DNA of 64,000 bases from Meiothermus sp. CFH 77666. Its GTDB lineage: Bacteria > Deinococcota > Deinococci > Deinococcales > Thermaceae. The translations under genes were made by a program, and so were the position numbers. The notes beneath the pieces are model-generated. The model saw nothing but the letters and a program-made list of their open reading frames with translations. It was not told the DNA's origin and ran no database searches. The stretch spans positions 62,001 to 126,000 of the forward strand of contig NZ_JAGDFV010000004.1 of NCBI RefSeq assembly GCF_017497985.1. The letters run 5' to 3'. Below are positions 1-8,823 of this stretch, piece by piece; position 1 is the stretch's first letter; each line of letters begins with the position of its first letter.

Positions 1-59
1 TCGAACCAGCGACCCCTACCGTGTCAAGGTAGTGCTCTAGCCATCTGAGCTACGCGCCC
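1..59 (-). tRNA. tRNA-Val (GAC), partial
   Basis: Read on the minus strand, the sequence begins GGGCGCG (acceptor strand, bases 59-53) and continues with a D arm. A 5-bp anticodon stem (CTACC/GGTAG) encloses the loop TTGACAC, giving anticodon GAC for valine. The T-loop TTCGA is reached at base 1, so the 3' half of the T arm and the acceptor 3' strand lie outside the window. Reliable for what is visible. Confidence 0.93.
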
Positions 60-105
60 GCGTGGGTATGGTTTTTGCTCCAGGTTCGCCGCTAGCGGAA
101 AACGT

Positions 106-181
<76 letters not shown>

Positions 182-254
182 GGCTTGCCACCCAAAGCGA
201 CTTAGCAAACGCTAGGTTAGCATTTGCTGGAAGGTGTGTCAAACGGTTTTCGGG

Positions 255-266
255 TACGATTGAAGC
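255..266 (+). promoter_or_regulatory. -10 element of a leaderless promoter
   Basis: TACGAT at 255-260 is followed by exactly six bases and then the GTG start at 267. This spacing would put the transcription start at or next to the start codon. No convincing -35 is seen. The same TANNNT-N6-start arrangement recurs at many genes in the window. Confidence 0.5.
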
Positions 267-1697
267 GTGCGCGAAGTGTTCATCAAAACGCCGGGGGGCT
301 TTCGCTGGCCTTTTTCCAAGGGTCTCCTGGTGGAGTCCATGATGATGGCGGGGTTGAAAATGGAGCCCGCCTTGTCGGTGGCCCATACCATCGAGGAGCA
401 GCTCAAGACCCGCAAGAAGCCCGAAATTACGGCCCTAGCCCTCAAGAAACTGCTGATTCAGGAGGTGGAGAAAAACTTTGGCCCCGAGCTGGCCGAGCGG
501 CTCAGGGGCCAGACCCAGGCCTTTGAGGATATTGTGGTCAAGGAGGGGTATCGCCGCCGGCCTTTTTCCAAAGGGGTGCTGGCTCGCAGCCTGGAGGACG
601 CAGGGTTTTCCATGCGCGAGGCGCAGGCGTTGGCCAGGGCGGTGGAAAACCGCTTGCGGCGCAGTGGGGTGCGTTCGATAGATGCGGACGAACTCGAGAA
701 ACGCATCACCACCGAAATAGAGGAGCTATTTGGCCCTGCTGCCCGAACCCGCTATGCGGGACGGCAGGCGCTGGCCGGGGAGATTTTTGTGGAGGAGCGT
801 GAGGGCGAGCCTCGAGTGCCTTTCTCCAAGGGGGTGCTGGCCCAGTCGGTAATGGCGGTGGGGCTTTCACCCGACTCGGCTTATCGCCTGGCCCGCGATG
901 TAGAGCGGCGGCTGCGCGATGCCGGTTCGACGGTGGTGACCCGCGACTACCTGCGCAAGGCGGTCTCGGAAGAGCTCATGGAAGAAGCGGGGGAGGAAGT
1001 AGCCCGCCGCTATCACCTGCTCCGCAGCATTCGGCGGGCGGTTAAGCCGGTGCACCTCTTGATTGGGGGGGTGGCCGGGGTGGGGAAGAGCGTGCTGGCC
1101 TCGGCGCTGGCTTACCGGCTGGGTATCACCCGCATGATTTCCACCGATGCAGTGCGGGAAATACTGCGGGCGACCATCCCCAAAGACTTGCTGCCCACCC
1201 TGCACACCAGCAGCTTTGACTCCTGGCGGGCCCTGGCCACGCCCCACACCGCCGAGCCCACCCCGGCCATGGTCATGCAAGGGTTCCGCGACCAGGTCTC
1301 GAGGGTGGCGGTGGGGCTTCGAGCCATTCAGGAGCGCAGCGCCCGCGAAAAAACTTCGCTGGTGGTAGAAGGAGTGCACGTGGTGCCGGGCTACATGACC
1401 CACCAGTATCAGAGCGAGGTAATCCAGATTCCCATCATGCTGGTACTTGAGGACGAAGCCCTGCACCGCGACCGCTTTGCCCTGCGCGAACGTGAAACCA
1501 GGGGCTCGCGCACCAGTGGAGCCTATGCCCAGCACTTCGACCAGATTCGCCTGATTCAGCAGCATCTGGTGGAGCTGGCCCGGGGGTCGGGCATTCCGCT
1601 AATTCCGGCAGAAAACCTGGATAGGGCCATTGACAAGGGCCTCGAGGTGATTGTGGATCGCTTGCAGGAAGCCTACTTCGACGTGGTGCAAGGGTAG
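267..1697 (+). CDS. 2-phosphoglycerate kinase-like protein with three ATP-cone domains
   Basis: This 476-residue protein ends in a P-loop kinase domain. The Walker A motif GGVAGVGKS lies at residues 267-275 and a conserved STDAVREIL-type segment follows. It resembles the 2-phosphoglycerate kinases that archaea use in cyclic 2,3-diphosphoglycerate synthesis. The first 250 residues are three tandem ATP-cone-like modules, each opening with PFSKG (residues 15, 99 and 185) and ending in a helix plus an E-E-rich segment. ATP-cones usually sense ATP/dATP in regulators such as NrdR and ribonucleotide reductase. The start is GTG 267, directly after a TACGAT-N6 element. It is a single gene, not in an evident operon. 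The kinase family is a confident call; the true substrate is unknown, since bacteria of this group are not known to need cDPG. Confidence 0.8.
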   Translation: MREVFIKTPGGFRWPFSKGLLVESMMMAGLKMEPALSVAHTIEEQLKTRKKPEITALALKKLLIQEVEKNFGPELAERLRGQTQAFEDIVVKEGYRRRPFSKGVLARSLEDAGFSMREAQALARAVENRLRRSGVRSIDADELEKRITTEIEELFGPAARTRYAGRQALAGEIFVEEREGEPRVPFSKGVLAQSVMAVGLSPDSAYRLARDVERRLRDAGSTVVTRDYLRKAVSEELMEEAGEEVARRYHLLRSIRRAVKPVHLLIGGVAGVGKSVLASALAYRLGITRMISTDAVREILRATIPKDLLPTLHTSSFDSWRALATPHTAEPTPAMVMQGFRDQVSRVAVGLRAIQERSAREKTSLVVEGVHVVPGYMTHQYQSEVIQIPIMLVLEDEALHRDRFALRERETRGSRTSGAYAQHFDQIRLIQQHLVELARGSGIPLIPAENLDRAIDKGLEVIVDRLQEAYFDVVQG

Positions 1698-1700
1698 CGG

Positions 1701-1721
1701 GGGTCGAGGGTCAAGGGTCGA
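1701..1721. repeat. Period-7 repeat, 3 units
   Basis: Three head-to-tail heptads (GGGTCGA, GGGTCAA, GGGTCGA) stand immediately after the kinase stop codon. This is one of many degenerate heptad tracts in the intergenic DNA of this window. Confidence 0.7.
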
Positions 1722-1807
1722 GCGCTGGCCTGAGCAGTTGGCCTGAAACCGCTGGCTTTGGGTGGTACCAAACAGGCGGGGTTCCTGGCGCATTGTAGCC
1801 TTGAGGG

Positions 1808-2755
1808 GTGAATGACCTTATCCAGATCAAGGGGCTTCCGGCCATTCCACCGCTGGGTATTGGCACCTGGCAGTGGGGGGACAGGCTGGTCTGGGGCTAT
1901 GGCAAGGGCTACCAGCAAGACGACACCCAGGCAGCCTACCAGGCGGCCCTAGAAGGGGGCGTGCGGCTTTTTGATACCGCGGAGTTTTACGGCTTTGGGC
2001 TCTCGGAAAAACTGATCGGGCAGTATTACCATGCCCACCAGCCCAAGCCCCTGGTGGTCAGCAAGCTGTTTCCCTACCCCTGGCGGTTTTCCCGCAAAAC
2101 GCTTCTCGGGGCGCTTAAAAAGAGCCTCGAGCGCCTGCAGATGAAGCAGCTCGACTTGTATTTGCTGCACTGGCCCTGGAAGCCGGTCTCGCTCGAGGAC
2201 TGGGCGCTTTCACTCGCCGAAGCCTACGAGCAAGGGCTGACCCGGGCGGTGGGGGTTTCCAATCACAGCCTGCCGCAGCTCGAGCGCGTGGCGCAGGTGC
2301 TGGCCAAACACAGGGTTCCCCTGGCGGTCAACCAGGTCGAGTACCATCTGCTGGAGCGCAAACCCGAGCAGTCGGGCCTGCTACGGGCCATGCAGGCCGA
2401 GGGTATTGTGCTGATGGCCTATAGCCCCCTGGCCATGGGCTGGCTTACCGGCAAGTATAGCCTGGAGAACCCCCCGCCGGGCCGCTACCGGGCGCAGCGC
2501 TACGTGACCCACAAGGCCCAGATTCCAGGGCTGCTACAGACCCTGGGTGAGATTGCCCAGAATCGGGGTGCGACTAAAGCCCAGGTGGCCCTGCGATGGT
2601 GTATCCAGAAAGGTACCCTGCCCATCCCCGGCGCCAAGAACGCGCGGCAGGCCGAGGGCAATGCAGGGGCTTTGCGTATTCAGCTCTCAGACCAAGAAAT
2701 GGCACGACTTGATGCGGCCAGCGCCGGCGCTCTGGTAAGCTGGCACTCCTCATAA
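1808..2755 (+). CDS. Aldo/keto reductase
   Basis: This 315-residue (beta/alpha)8-barrel oxidoreductase would reduce aldehydes or ketones with NAD(P)H in the cytoplasm. The family hallmarks are visible. GIGTWQWG lies near the N terminus, followed by DTAEFYG with the catalytic Asp and Tyr. The barrel lysine is in VVSKLFP and the catalytic His in LLHWPW. The C-terminal IPGAKNARQ segment is the NADP phosphate-binding region. GTG 1808 is chosen because TAGCCT stands six bases upstream, as at other genes here, and the protein begins normally from there. The gene is monocistronic and converges on the S41 peptidase gene. The natural substrate cannot be told from sequence. Confidence 0.88.
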   Translation: MNDLIQIKGLPAIPPLGIGTWQWGDRLVWGYGKGYQQDDTQAAYQAALEGGVRLFDTAEFYGFGLSEKLIGQYYHAHQPKPLVVSKLFPYPWRFSRKTLLGALKKSLERLQMKQLDLYLLHWPWKPVSLEDWALSLAEAYEQGLTRAVGVSNHSLPQLERVAQVLAKHRVPLAVNQVEYHLLERKPEQSGLLRAMQAEGIVLMAYSPLAMGWLTGKYSLENPPPGRYRAQRYVTHKAQIPGLLQTLGEIAQNRGATKAQVALRWCIQKGTLPIPGAKNARQAEGNAGALRIQLSDQEMARLDAASAGALVSWHSS

Positions 2756-2784
2756 AAACCGAGCCATCCGGGATGCATTCTATT

Positions 2785-2880
2785 TTCAACGGCGCATAAG
2801 GTAGGGGGGAGTGGGAGGTGGGTTCCTACCCCCTACCTCCTGCTGTATACGATGTGCTCAAGTAAAAGCGGTATGACACA
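2785..2880. repeat. G/C-rich intergenic repeat, copy A
   Basis: This element fills the gap between two convergent genes. TTCAACGGCGCA is followed by a G-rich arm (GGTAGGGGGG...), a C-rich arm (CCTACCCCCTACC) and a tail TGTATAC..GTGCTCAAGTAAAAG. The arms can pair into a hairpin. Related elements lie at about 8594, 58600 and 62806. Confidence 0.6.
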
Positions 2881-2908
2881 CGCCTCGCAGGGTCTTTGGC
2901 TTTGAGCC

Positions 2909-3931
2909 TCATCGCTGGCGCAGGATGTAGCGCAGGGCTGCCTCGAGCTGCTCCTGGGGGTTCTCTTCTACCAGGTCAGGCTCCACCCCACGCCCTTCCC
3001 AGGTAGGGCCGCTAAGGGGAGCCAGCACACCGTTGGCTACCAGCGCCACGCCGCCATCGGGGAAGCAGTAGGGGGTGAGGGCTTCGGTGTTGCCTGCGCT
3101 GCGGGTGCCGATCAGGTAGGCCCGTCCGGCGTTTTTCAAGGCACCAGCCAGGCCTTCAGCGGCGGAGTGGACGCTGCCATCAATCAGCACCACCAGGGGT
3201 TTTTGGGTTTGGGGGCGACCCCAGAAGGGCGTGGTGGGAAAAGGAATGGCTCCAATCCCCCGACTGACGATACGCCAGGGTACGCCCCGCATAAAAACCC
3301 CTGCTACCTCGGCCATGCGCAGCACCAGCCCGCCGGGGTTGCCGCGCAGATCGAGTACATAGCCCCTGGCCCTGGCATCGTAGCGGCGGATGGCCTCCTG
3401 CAAGGCGTTCAGCCCCGCCACATCCACCAGGTTGCTGAGCCGAAAGATGACCACCCCATCGGTGAAGCGCACCTGTGGAGCCTCGAAGGTTGGCCTCGAG
3501 GTCTGGGTTGCAGATAGCGACATGTTCCCAGACTTGGCTAGGTTGGCTTTTGGCGGATCGGGGCTCAGGCTCGACGAGGACGGGGGGGCGGGTGGTTGAA
3601 GATCCTGATCCTTGAAAGGTAAAGGCATACACTGCCCACCGCGCAGATAGCGCCGGGCCTCTGAGGGGCTCAGCACCCTCGAGTGGTCGTCTCTCAGTTC
3701 GCTGTACATCTCGTCTAGCAAGCGATAGAGCCCCTCCCAGTCGCGTACTTCGCCCAGCCTGAGCCGGTAGGTATTGCCCACCGCTTCCCAGTTCACCCCG
3801 CCAAAACCCGTGTCGTAGTAGCGCTCCTTGACCAGCCGCCAGGCTTGCTCGAGGCGCAGCGCAAAAACCGGGTTGGCCTGGGCCAGCGCCAGATTGCTCA
3901 AAACTAAAAACCCCACCACCCACCAGCGCAT
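2909..3931 (-). CDS. S41-family peptidase, exported
   Basis: A member of the C-terminal processing/tricorn-like S41 peptidases, 340 residues from the chosen start. ATG 3931 begins a clear signal peptide (MRWWVVGFLVLSNLALA), so the longer reading frame upstream is not used. The N-terminal helical cap (about residues 20-100) contains DDHSRVLSP, like the conserved His region of the family. A low-complexity Pro/Ser-rich insert follows. The core has LDLRGNPGG and the nucleophile region SVHSAAEGLAGAL. At the position where the Ser-Lys dyad enzymes have Lys, 25 residues after the Ser, this protein has Asn (GTRSAGN). It may therefore use a tricorn/IRBP-type arrangement or be weakly active. No PDZ domain is evident. 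It acts in the cell envelope. Confidence 0.82.
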   Translation of the reverse strand: MRWWVVGFLVLSNLALAQANPVFALRLEQAWRLVKERYYDTGFGGVNWEAVGNTYRLRLGEVRDWEGLYRLLDEMYSELRDDHSRVLSPSEARRYLRGGQCMPLPFKDQDLQPPAPPSSSSLSPDPPKANLAKSGNMSLSATQTSRPTFEAPQVRFTDGVVIFRLSNLVDVAGLNALQEAIRRYDARARGYVLDLRGNPGGLVLRMAEVAGVFMRGVPWRIVSRGIGAIPFPTTPFWGRPQTQKPLVVLIDGSVHSAAEGLAGALKNAGRAYLIGTRSAGNTEALTPYCFPDGGVALVANGVLAPLSGPTWEGRGVEPDLVEENPQEQLEAALRYILRQR

Positions 3932-4091
3932 AGCTGCATGATACGCGAAGGGCCTCAGGCAGAGTGTCGGGCAGGGCTCAGGGTTTTGATCGTTCCTTAG
4001 GCGTGGGTTTGTCTGGTGGGTTGTCAGCAAGGCAACCGGTATGTCTCCAATGAACCCAGCCTCTTCGATTGATTGTGATTAGACTTCGTCA

Positions 4092-4200
4092 GTCGATAGT
4101 CGATAGTCCATAGTCGATAGACTAAAGACTAAAGACTAAAGACGATTCCCATCGACCTTCCTCCCCTTTGACCTGAGACATGCGACCCGAGACCTGAAAC
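4092..4200. repeat. Period-7 repeat tracts
   Basis: The 280-base gap between two minus-strand genes holds no gene but has two heptad blocks. At 4092-4144 are GTCGATA-type and then GACTAAA-type units. At about 4170-4200 are GACCTGA, GACATGC, GACCCGA and GACCTGA. The units differ in sequence but keep the 7-base register. Confidence 0.75.
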
Positions 4201-4211
4201 TTTTAGTGCAG

Positions 4212-6374
4212 CTAGGACTCCTTCTCTTCCTCGTCGTGGCCTGCTTCCAGTTTGGCAAACTCTTCCAAGCGGGCTTTGATAAGGTCTTGTAAGCTTCGGA
4301 AGCCTTCCATGCGGGCGCCGGTGAGGAGCTCGAGGGCTTGCTCCACCGTCTCGACGGCGTAGATGTGAAACTGATTGGCCCGCACGGCCTCCAGCACCTC
4401 GGCCCGGAGGGTCAGGTTGGGGATGTTGGCCCTGGGCAGAATCACCCCCTGGCTGCCGCTCAGGCCCAGCGCCTTACAGACCTGGAAGAAGCCCTCCACC
4501 TTGGCGTTGATGGCCCCCACCGCCAGTACCTTGCCGGTCTGATCCACGGCGCCGGTCACGGCCAGGTCTTGCCGCAGGGGAAAGTTGCCGAGGGCCGACA
4601 GCACTGCGACCAGCTCGGCCAGCCCTGCGGAGTCGCCGTCAATGGAAACGTAGCTTTGCTCGAAGGCCAGACTGATGGTGGCGGGGAGGGGGCCGCTCTC
4701 GATGTACCGGCTGCGAAGGTAGCCGGCCAGGGTCAGCACCGCTTTGTGGAAAATTTGCCCACCCAGACCGGCCTCGCGGTCAATGGAGATCACATGATCG
4801 CGGCCAGGAGCGGCCCGCGCGGTGAGCCGGGCCGGACGCCCCCAGTAGGGCGCGGCCTCCACCACCACCAGGCTGTTGACCTCGCCCACCACCCGTCCGG
4901 TGGTGCGGAGGCTCCAGACCCCTTCCTTTACCGCCCGTAAAAACTCCTCCTCGGAAAGAAAGCTGCGCTGCTCGCGGGCCAAAACGGCCTGCTCCACAGC
5001 CTCTGCACTGAGAATCCCCCCACCCAAAACGGCGGCTTCTTCGGCCAGGGCCCGGATTTCGATCAGGCGGGCATCCATGCGGTCGCGTTGCTCGGCGCTG
5101 CGCCGGGCTTCGTCGTAAAGCCGGATCAGGCCGCCCTGGGTAAGCTGAAACCCCTGGGCCTGCAGCCAGCCCCCCAGGGCCATCATGTTTTCCGGGGTGG
5201 CGGGCAGGGTGGGGGCGAACTCCACCCGGATGCGAAATAGCTCGCTGAAGGCCGGGTCTTCCTCCAGCGACTCAAAAGCTTCCTGGGTGCCGACCAGCAT
5301 GACCTGCATCTGGATGGGAAAAGGCTCGACCTCGAGGCTGGCCGGGGCTTGCGGCTCCGTGACCGGCTCGACCTGCCCATTGCGCAAGGCCCGCTTGAAG
5401 GCTTCCCAGGTGCCCTCGCGCTTGAGGCTCAGGGCATCCAGAATCAGATACCCTCCCTGGGCGCGGTGAACCGCGCCGGGGCGAATCAGGCTGACGTTGG
5501 TGCTCCAGACCCCTTTGTCCACGGTGTAGTCCAGCCGCCCAAACAGCCGAGGGGCGGTGGCATAGGGCTCAAACACGATGGGGGGCGGGCTGCCGCTGCT
5601 GGACGAGGTGAGCAGATTGGGCCGCCACTGGGCGGGGTCGAGGGGTTCGCCGGTCTCGGCATAGCGGGCCAGGCGACCGCGCAGGGCCTCGAGGTAGCCT
5701 CGAGCCTGGGGAAAGCGCTGAAACAACGGCTCGAAGCGGTTGTTCAGGTAGTGCAGCGCCCAGTCGCGGCGCAGCCGCCGGAGCGAGACCTCGAGTTCGG
5801 CGGCAGCGGCCAGGCTGCCCAGCGTGACCTCCTCGAGTCTTGCGCTGAGTTCGGCGGGCACCGGGCCGGGGCCGGTAAACTCCAGCCTTTCCCCATTCAG
5901 CGACAATGCAAACCCGGCTGCCTGGGCTTCTTGCTGCAGCGAGGCCAGTTGCTTTTCGCGGGCCTCCTTGAAACGGGCCTCGAGCTGGGTTTTTTCCCGC
6001 AGGAAAGAGCCCTGGCGGAACAGCTCGTCCAGCCGACTGACCTCCAGCAGCAGGTTCTCCACCGCGTCGGCCAGATGGGTTTCCTGCCCACTGGGCAGGG
6101 TCAGCACCGCCACCTTGCGCTCCGACAGGGGCACATACAGCAGATCCGGGGGGGTTTCGACGGTCTGGGTGCTCAAATAGGCCAGCAGCGTCTCGTGCTT
6201 GCCCAGGCTGGAAGGCCCCACCAGGTAGGCATGGAACCCCCCCCGAAGGGCCAGTTCCAGCGCCGCCCTGGCCCGTTCCTGTCCAAAAAAAGGGGGGGCT
6301 GGCGGGAACGAGACAATATCGCCCGAATCATCGGTAAATGTGCGCCACTCGAGCGCCTCGTAGGAAAGCCTCAT
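4212..6374 (-). CDS. lonC: LonC-type protease with degenerate AAA+ domain
   Basis: This protein matches the LonC class described from Meiothermus taiwanensis, a Lon-like protease without intrinsic ATPase activity. It has 720 residues from ATG 6374; a TTG nine bases upstream is possible. The N-terminal AAA+ fold has the degraded Walker A GPSSLGKHE (about residues 53-61), where the usual Ser/Thr after Lys is His. A long coiled-coil-like insertion follows at about 110-220. The C-terminal Lon protease domain has the catalytic Ser in DGDSAG (residue 582) and the Lys in NAKVEGF (about 625), both intact. It degrades unfolded or loosely folded cytoplasmic proteins. The gene stands alone, flanked on both sides by heptad repeats. 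Confidence 0.9.
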   Translation of the reverse strand: MRLSYEALEWRTFTDDSGDIVSFPPAPPFFGQERARAALELALRGGFHAYLVGPSSLGKHETLLAYLSTQTVETPPDLLYVPLSERKVAVLTLPSGQETHLADAVENLLLEVSRLDELFRQGSFLREKTQLEARFKEAREKQLASLQQEAQAAGFALSLNGERLEFTGPGPVPAELSARLEEVTLGSLAAAAELEVSLRRLRRDWALHYLNNRFEPLFQRFPQARGYLEALRGRLARYAETGEPLDPAQWRPNLLTSSSSGSPPPIVFEPYATAPRLFGRLDYTVDKGVWSTNVSLIRPGAVHRAQGGYLILDALSLKREGTWEAFKRALRNGQVEPVTEPQAPASLEVEPFPIQMQVMLVGTQEAFESLEEDPAFSELFRIRVEFAPTLPATPENMMALGGWLQAQGFQLTQGGLIRLYDEARRSAEQRDRMDARLIEIRALAEEAAVLGGGILSAEAVEQAVLAREQRSFLSEEEFLRAVKEGVWSLRTTGRVVGEVNSLVVVEAAPYWGRPARLTARAAPGRDHVISIDREAGLGGQIFHKAVLTLAGYLRSRYIESGPLPATISLAFEQSYVSIDGDSAGLAELVAVLSALGNFPLRQDLAVTGAVDQTGKVLAVGAINAKVEGFFQVCKALGLSGSQGVILPRANIPNLTLRAEVLEAVRANQFHIYAVETVEQALELLTGARMEGFRSLQDLIKARLEEFAKLEAGHDEEEKES

Positions 6375-6449
6375 GCTGGACAAGTATACCCACAGCCAGA
6401 ATAGAGAATCTGGAAGCCCATCTTCTTGTCTCAGATCTCTTTCATCCTG

Positions 6450-6510
6450 CGGCTATAGACAATCGGCCATAGACCATAGACCATAATCTTTCGACCCACT
6501 GACCCGGCTT
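6450..6510. repeat. Period-7 repeat tract
   Basis: Units such as GGCTATA, GGCCATA, GACCATA (twice) and GACCCAC/TGACCCG lie between the divergent lonC and glgC genes. Any glgC promoter must lie in or just after this tract; no clean -35/-10 pair is visible. Confidence 0.65.
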
Positions 6511-6561
6511 TCAGCCAAACCCCAAGCCTGTTATGCTGTTTCCAAAGGAGGCAACTTCGTC

Positions 6562-7803
6562 ATGTCTATGCGAGTTCTGGGGATGATTCTCGCGGGGGGG
6601 CAGGGTTCCAGGTTGTTCCCCCTCACGGCCAAACGCGCGAAACCTTCGGTGCCCTTTGGGGCGCGTTACCGCATCATCGACTTTGTACTCAACAATTTCC
6701 TGAACTCAGGAATCTACGGCATTTACGTGCTCACCCAGTTCAAAGCCCAGTCCCTGACCGAGCATGTGCAGCGGCACTGGCGCTTTGGGGGCTTTCTGGA
6801 AGATGCTTTTATTTTGCTGGTACCCGCCCAGATGTACCGCTACGAGGAGCTGGGGCCGGTCTGGTACCGCGGTACTGCCGATGCCATCTACCAGAACCTG
6901 CACCTGATCAACAACCACAAGCCCGAGAACGTAGCGATTTTTGGGGGCGACCACATCTTCAAGATGAACATCGCCCACATGCTGGACTACCACAACGACC
7001 ACCGCGCCGACCTGACCATCGCCGCCTACCCGGTGCCCATCGAGCAGGCCAGCCGCTTTGGGGTGCTCCAGGTAGACGACCAGTGGCGCATGATTGGCTT
7101 TCAGGAAAAGCCCAAGAACCCCACCCCCATCCCCGGCAAGCCCGATCTGGCCCTGGTTTCGATGGGTAACTACATCTTCCGCACCGAGCCTTTGGTGGAG
7201 AAGCTCGAGCACGACGCTAAAGACCCTAACTCCTCGCACGACTTCGGCAAGGATGTGATTCCCCGCGCCCTGAGCGAGGGCTACCGCATCCAGGTCTACG
7301 ATTTCAAGCGCAATCCCATCCCCGGTCAGCAGGTTCCCAACACCTACTGGCGTGATGTGGGAACCATCGATGCCTATTTTGAAGCCAGCATGGACCTGAT
7401 TCAGGTGACCCCGGAGTTTGACCTGTTCAACCCCGACTGGCCCCTGCGCGCCGCCAACTTCAACTCGCCCCCTGCCAAGTTTGTGCACGAGGCCGGCGCC
7501 CGCACCGGACAGGCCTTCAACAGCCTGATTGCAGGGGGTTGCATCATCTCGGGCGGCACCATCCGCGAGTCGGTGATCTTCCGCCGCTGTCGCATCAACT
7601 CCTACGCCCTGGTCGAGCGCAGCATCCTGTTTGACGAGGTGGAGGTAGGGCGCTACGCCAAACTGCGTAATACCATCGTGGACAAAAATGTGAGCATCCC
7701 GCCCCACACCGAGATTGGCTACGACCTCGAGGCTGACCGGGCCCGCGGCTTTACCGTCACCCCGGAAGGTATTGTGGTGGTGCCCAAGAGCTACCGATTC
7801 TAG
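6562..7803 (+). CDS. glgC: Glucose-1-phosphate adenylyltransferase
   Basis: Makes ADP-glucose from ATP and glucose 1-phosphate, the committed step of bacterial glycogen synthesis. The 413 residues are the usual length. The N-terminal nucleotidyltransferase motif [15 protein letters not shown] is complete, followed by [15 protein letters not shown] and the substrate-loop region [21 protein letters not shown] and a left-handed beta-helix C terminus complete the family pattern. The start ATG is preceded by a strong Shine-Dalgarno AAAGGAGG at 6544-6551, unlike the leaderless genes nearby. Its partner glgA lies 1.5 kb downstream on the same strand, with two unrelated genes between. Very confident. 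Confidence 0.96.
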   Translation: MSMRVLGMILAGGQGSRLFPLTAKRAKPSVPFGARYRIIDFVLNNFLNSGIYGIYVLTQFKAQSLTEHVQRHWRFGGFLEDAFILLVPAQMYRYEELGPVWYRGTADAIYQNLHLINNHKPENVAIFGGDHIFKMNIAHMLDYHNDHRADLTIAAYPVPIEQASRFGVLQVDDQWRMIGFQEKPKNPTPIPGKPDLALVSMGNYIFRTEPLVEKLEHDAKDPNSSHDFGKDVIPRALSEGYRIQVYDFKRNPIPGQQVPNTYWRDVGTIDAYFEASMDLIQVTPEFDLFNPDWPLRAANFNSPPAKFVHEAGARTGQAFNSLIAGGCIISGGTIRESVIFRRCRINSYALVERSILFDEVEVGRYAKLRNTIVDKNVSIPPHTEIGYDLEADRARGFTVTPEGIVVVPKSYRF

Positions 7804-7810
7804 CCCATTG

Positions 7811-7878
7811 CTGATAGCCTATAGCCGATAGCCTTGAGAGGTTTGGCTATAGACTATTGCCTATCGGCCATCGGCATT
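7811..7878. repeat. Period-7 repeat tract
   Basis: Units GCCTATA, GCCGATA and GCCTTGA, and after a short break GCCTATC, GGCCATC and GGCATTT, fill the 76-base gap between glgC and the SagB-type gene, right up to the latter's start codon. Confidence 0.65.
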
Positions 7879-7879
7879 T

Positions 7880-8569
7880 ATGGATAAGCATCCCGGTAAG
7901 ATTTTTTATCGCCTGACGCGCATTTTCCCCGGAGATCAGCTACCGGGTGGGCGGGCGCCTGCGGCCAAGGTTTATGCCAATCCGCTGGAGTCGGTGGAGC
8001 TTTCGGAGCCGGTGCGCGACGGGGGCCCGGCGGTCTGGCGGGTGCTTTCCAGGGTGGCGCCCACCACACCTAAGGTGGGTTCTTCCATCACCCTGGCCGA
8101 GCTTTCGCAGGTGCTGGCCCCGCTGGCGGTGCGCCGCGGAGGGCGGGGCTATCCCTCGGCCGGGAGTGCCTATCCCCTCGAGGTCTACCTGGCCGTGCAG
8201 CATCTGCAAGACACCTTCCAAGGCATCTACCATTACGCGGCCAAGCAGCACCAACTGGAGCAGCTCTCGGGCCGCTTTGACCCCAAAAGCTGGAAATCGG
8301 CCCTGATGGATCTGGAAGCGGTGGAAGCCTCGGCAGCGCTGGTGGTTTTCAATGCCGTACCGGAGCGTTCCGAAGCGGTATTTGGGTTGCGCGGGTTTCG
8401 CTACGCCCTGCTGGAAGTGGGCTATGCGGTGGGCGAGGTGATGGTGGCCGCTACCGCCCTGGGCTTGCAGGCCTACCCCGCCGAGACCTTCTACGACGAA
8501 GAAGTACGCAAACTGCTCTCGCTGCCCGATGCCGAGTATCCGGTGGTGGTGTTGTTGCTGGGACGGTAG
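7880..8569 (+). CDS. SagB/ThcOx-type FMN oxidoreductase
   Basis: A 229-residue nitroreductase-fold protein of the SagB family. The FMN-contacting stretch RGGRGYPSAGSAYPLEVYL is characteristic, as are GIYHYAAKQHQLEQL and the C-terminal helix with VGYAVGEVMVAATALGLQ and YPVVVLLLGR. Family members oxidise azoline rings in ribosomal peptides or act on other small substrates. No precursor peptide or cyclodehydratase is seen nearby, so a peptide-tailoring role is not supported here. The start ATG abuts a heptad repeat. It is co-directional with glgC and glgA but separated by repeats, so co-transcription is uncertain. Confidence 0.8.
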   Translation: MDKHPGKIFYRLTRIFPGDQLPGGRAPAAKVYANPLESVELSEPVRDGGPAVWRVLSRVAPTTPKVGSSITLAELSQVLAPLAVRRGGRGYPSAGSAYPLEVYLAVQHLQDTFQGIYHYAAKQHQLEQLSGRFDPKSWKSALMDLEAVEASAALVVFNAVPERSEAVFGLRGFRYALLEVGYAVGEVMVAATALGLQAYPAETFYDEEVRKLLSLPDAEYPVVVLLLGR

Positions 8570-8593
8570 GTTTTCAAGTTTGACCCCAACGTT

Positions 8594-8708
8594 AGGCGTG
8601 TAGCTAACGTTCAGGGATGCACAAGATGGCAGTGGGTTTTGCGCTACTACCCCCTACCCCCTAACCCCTGTATGGCATGAAATGTGTTCGAGCAAAGATG
8701 GTACGAGC
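8594..8708. repeat. G/C-rich intergenic repeat, copy B
   Basis: GGCGTGTAGCTAACGTTCA followed by pyrimidine heptads (CTACCCC, CTAACCC) and the tail TGTGTTCGAGCAAAGATGGTACGAG. Its left end matches copy C (58600) and its right end resembles copy A (2785). It occupies most of the 254-base gap before the next gene. Confidence 0.6.
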
Positions 8709-8823
8709 GTGAGTGGCTGACCGCCTGTAGCTACCAGCCACCAGCCACGCGCCACAAGCCATCCAGCATCGCCGTGAACGTGGCTTGACCCTGGATTTTT
8801 ACCAGCCAGTATGCTTTACGGTA

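Noticed and set aside
5349-6404. 351-residue plus-strand frame over lonC
   Set aside because: Antisense to LonC, which has all its expected motifs; composition is not protein-like.
7880-8569. Ribosomal peptide (azole) biosynthesis locus based on SagB homology
   Set aside because: No precursor peptide, YcaO cyclodehydratase or exporter gene is nearby.
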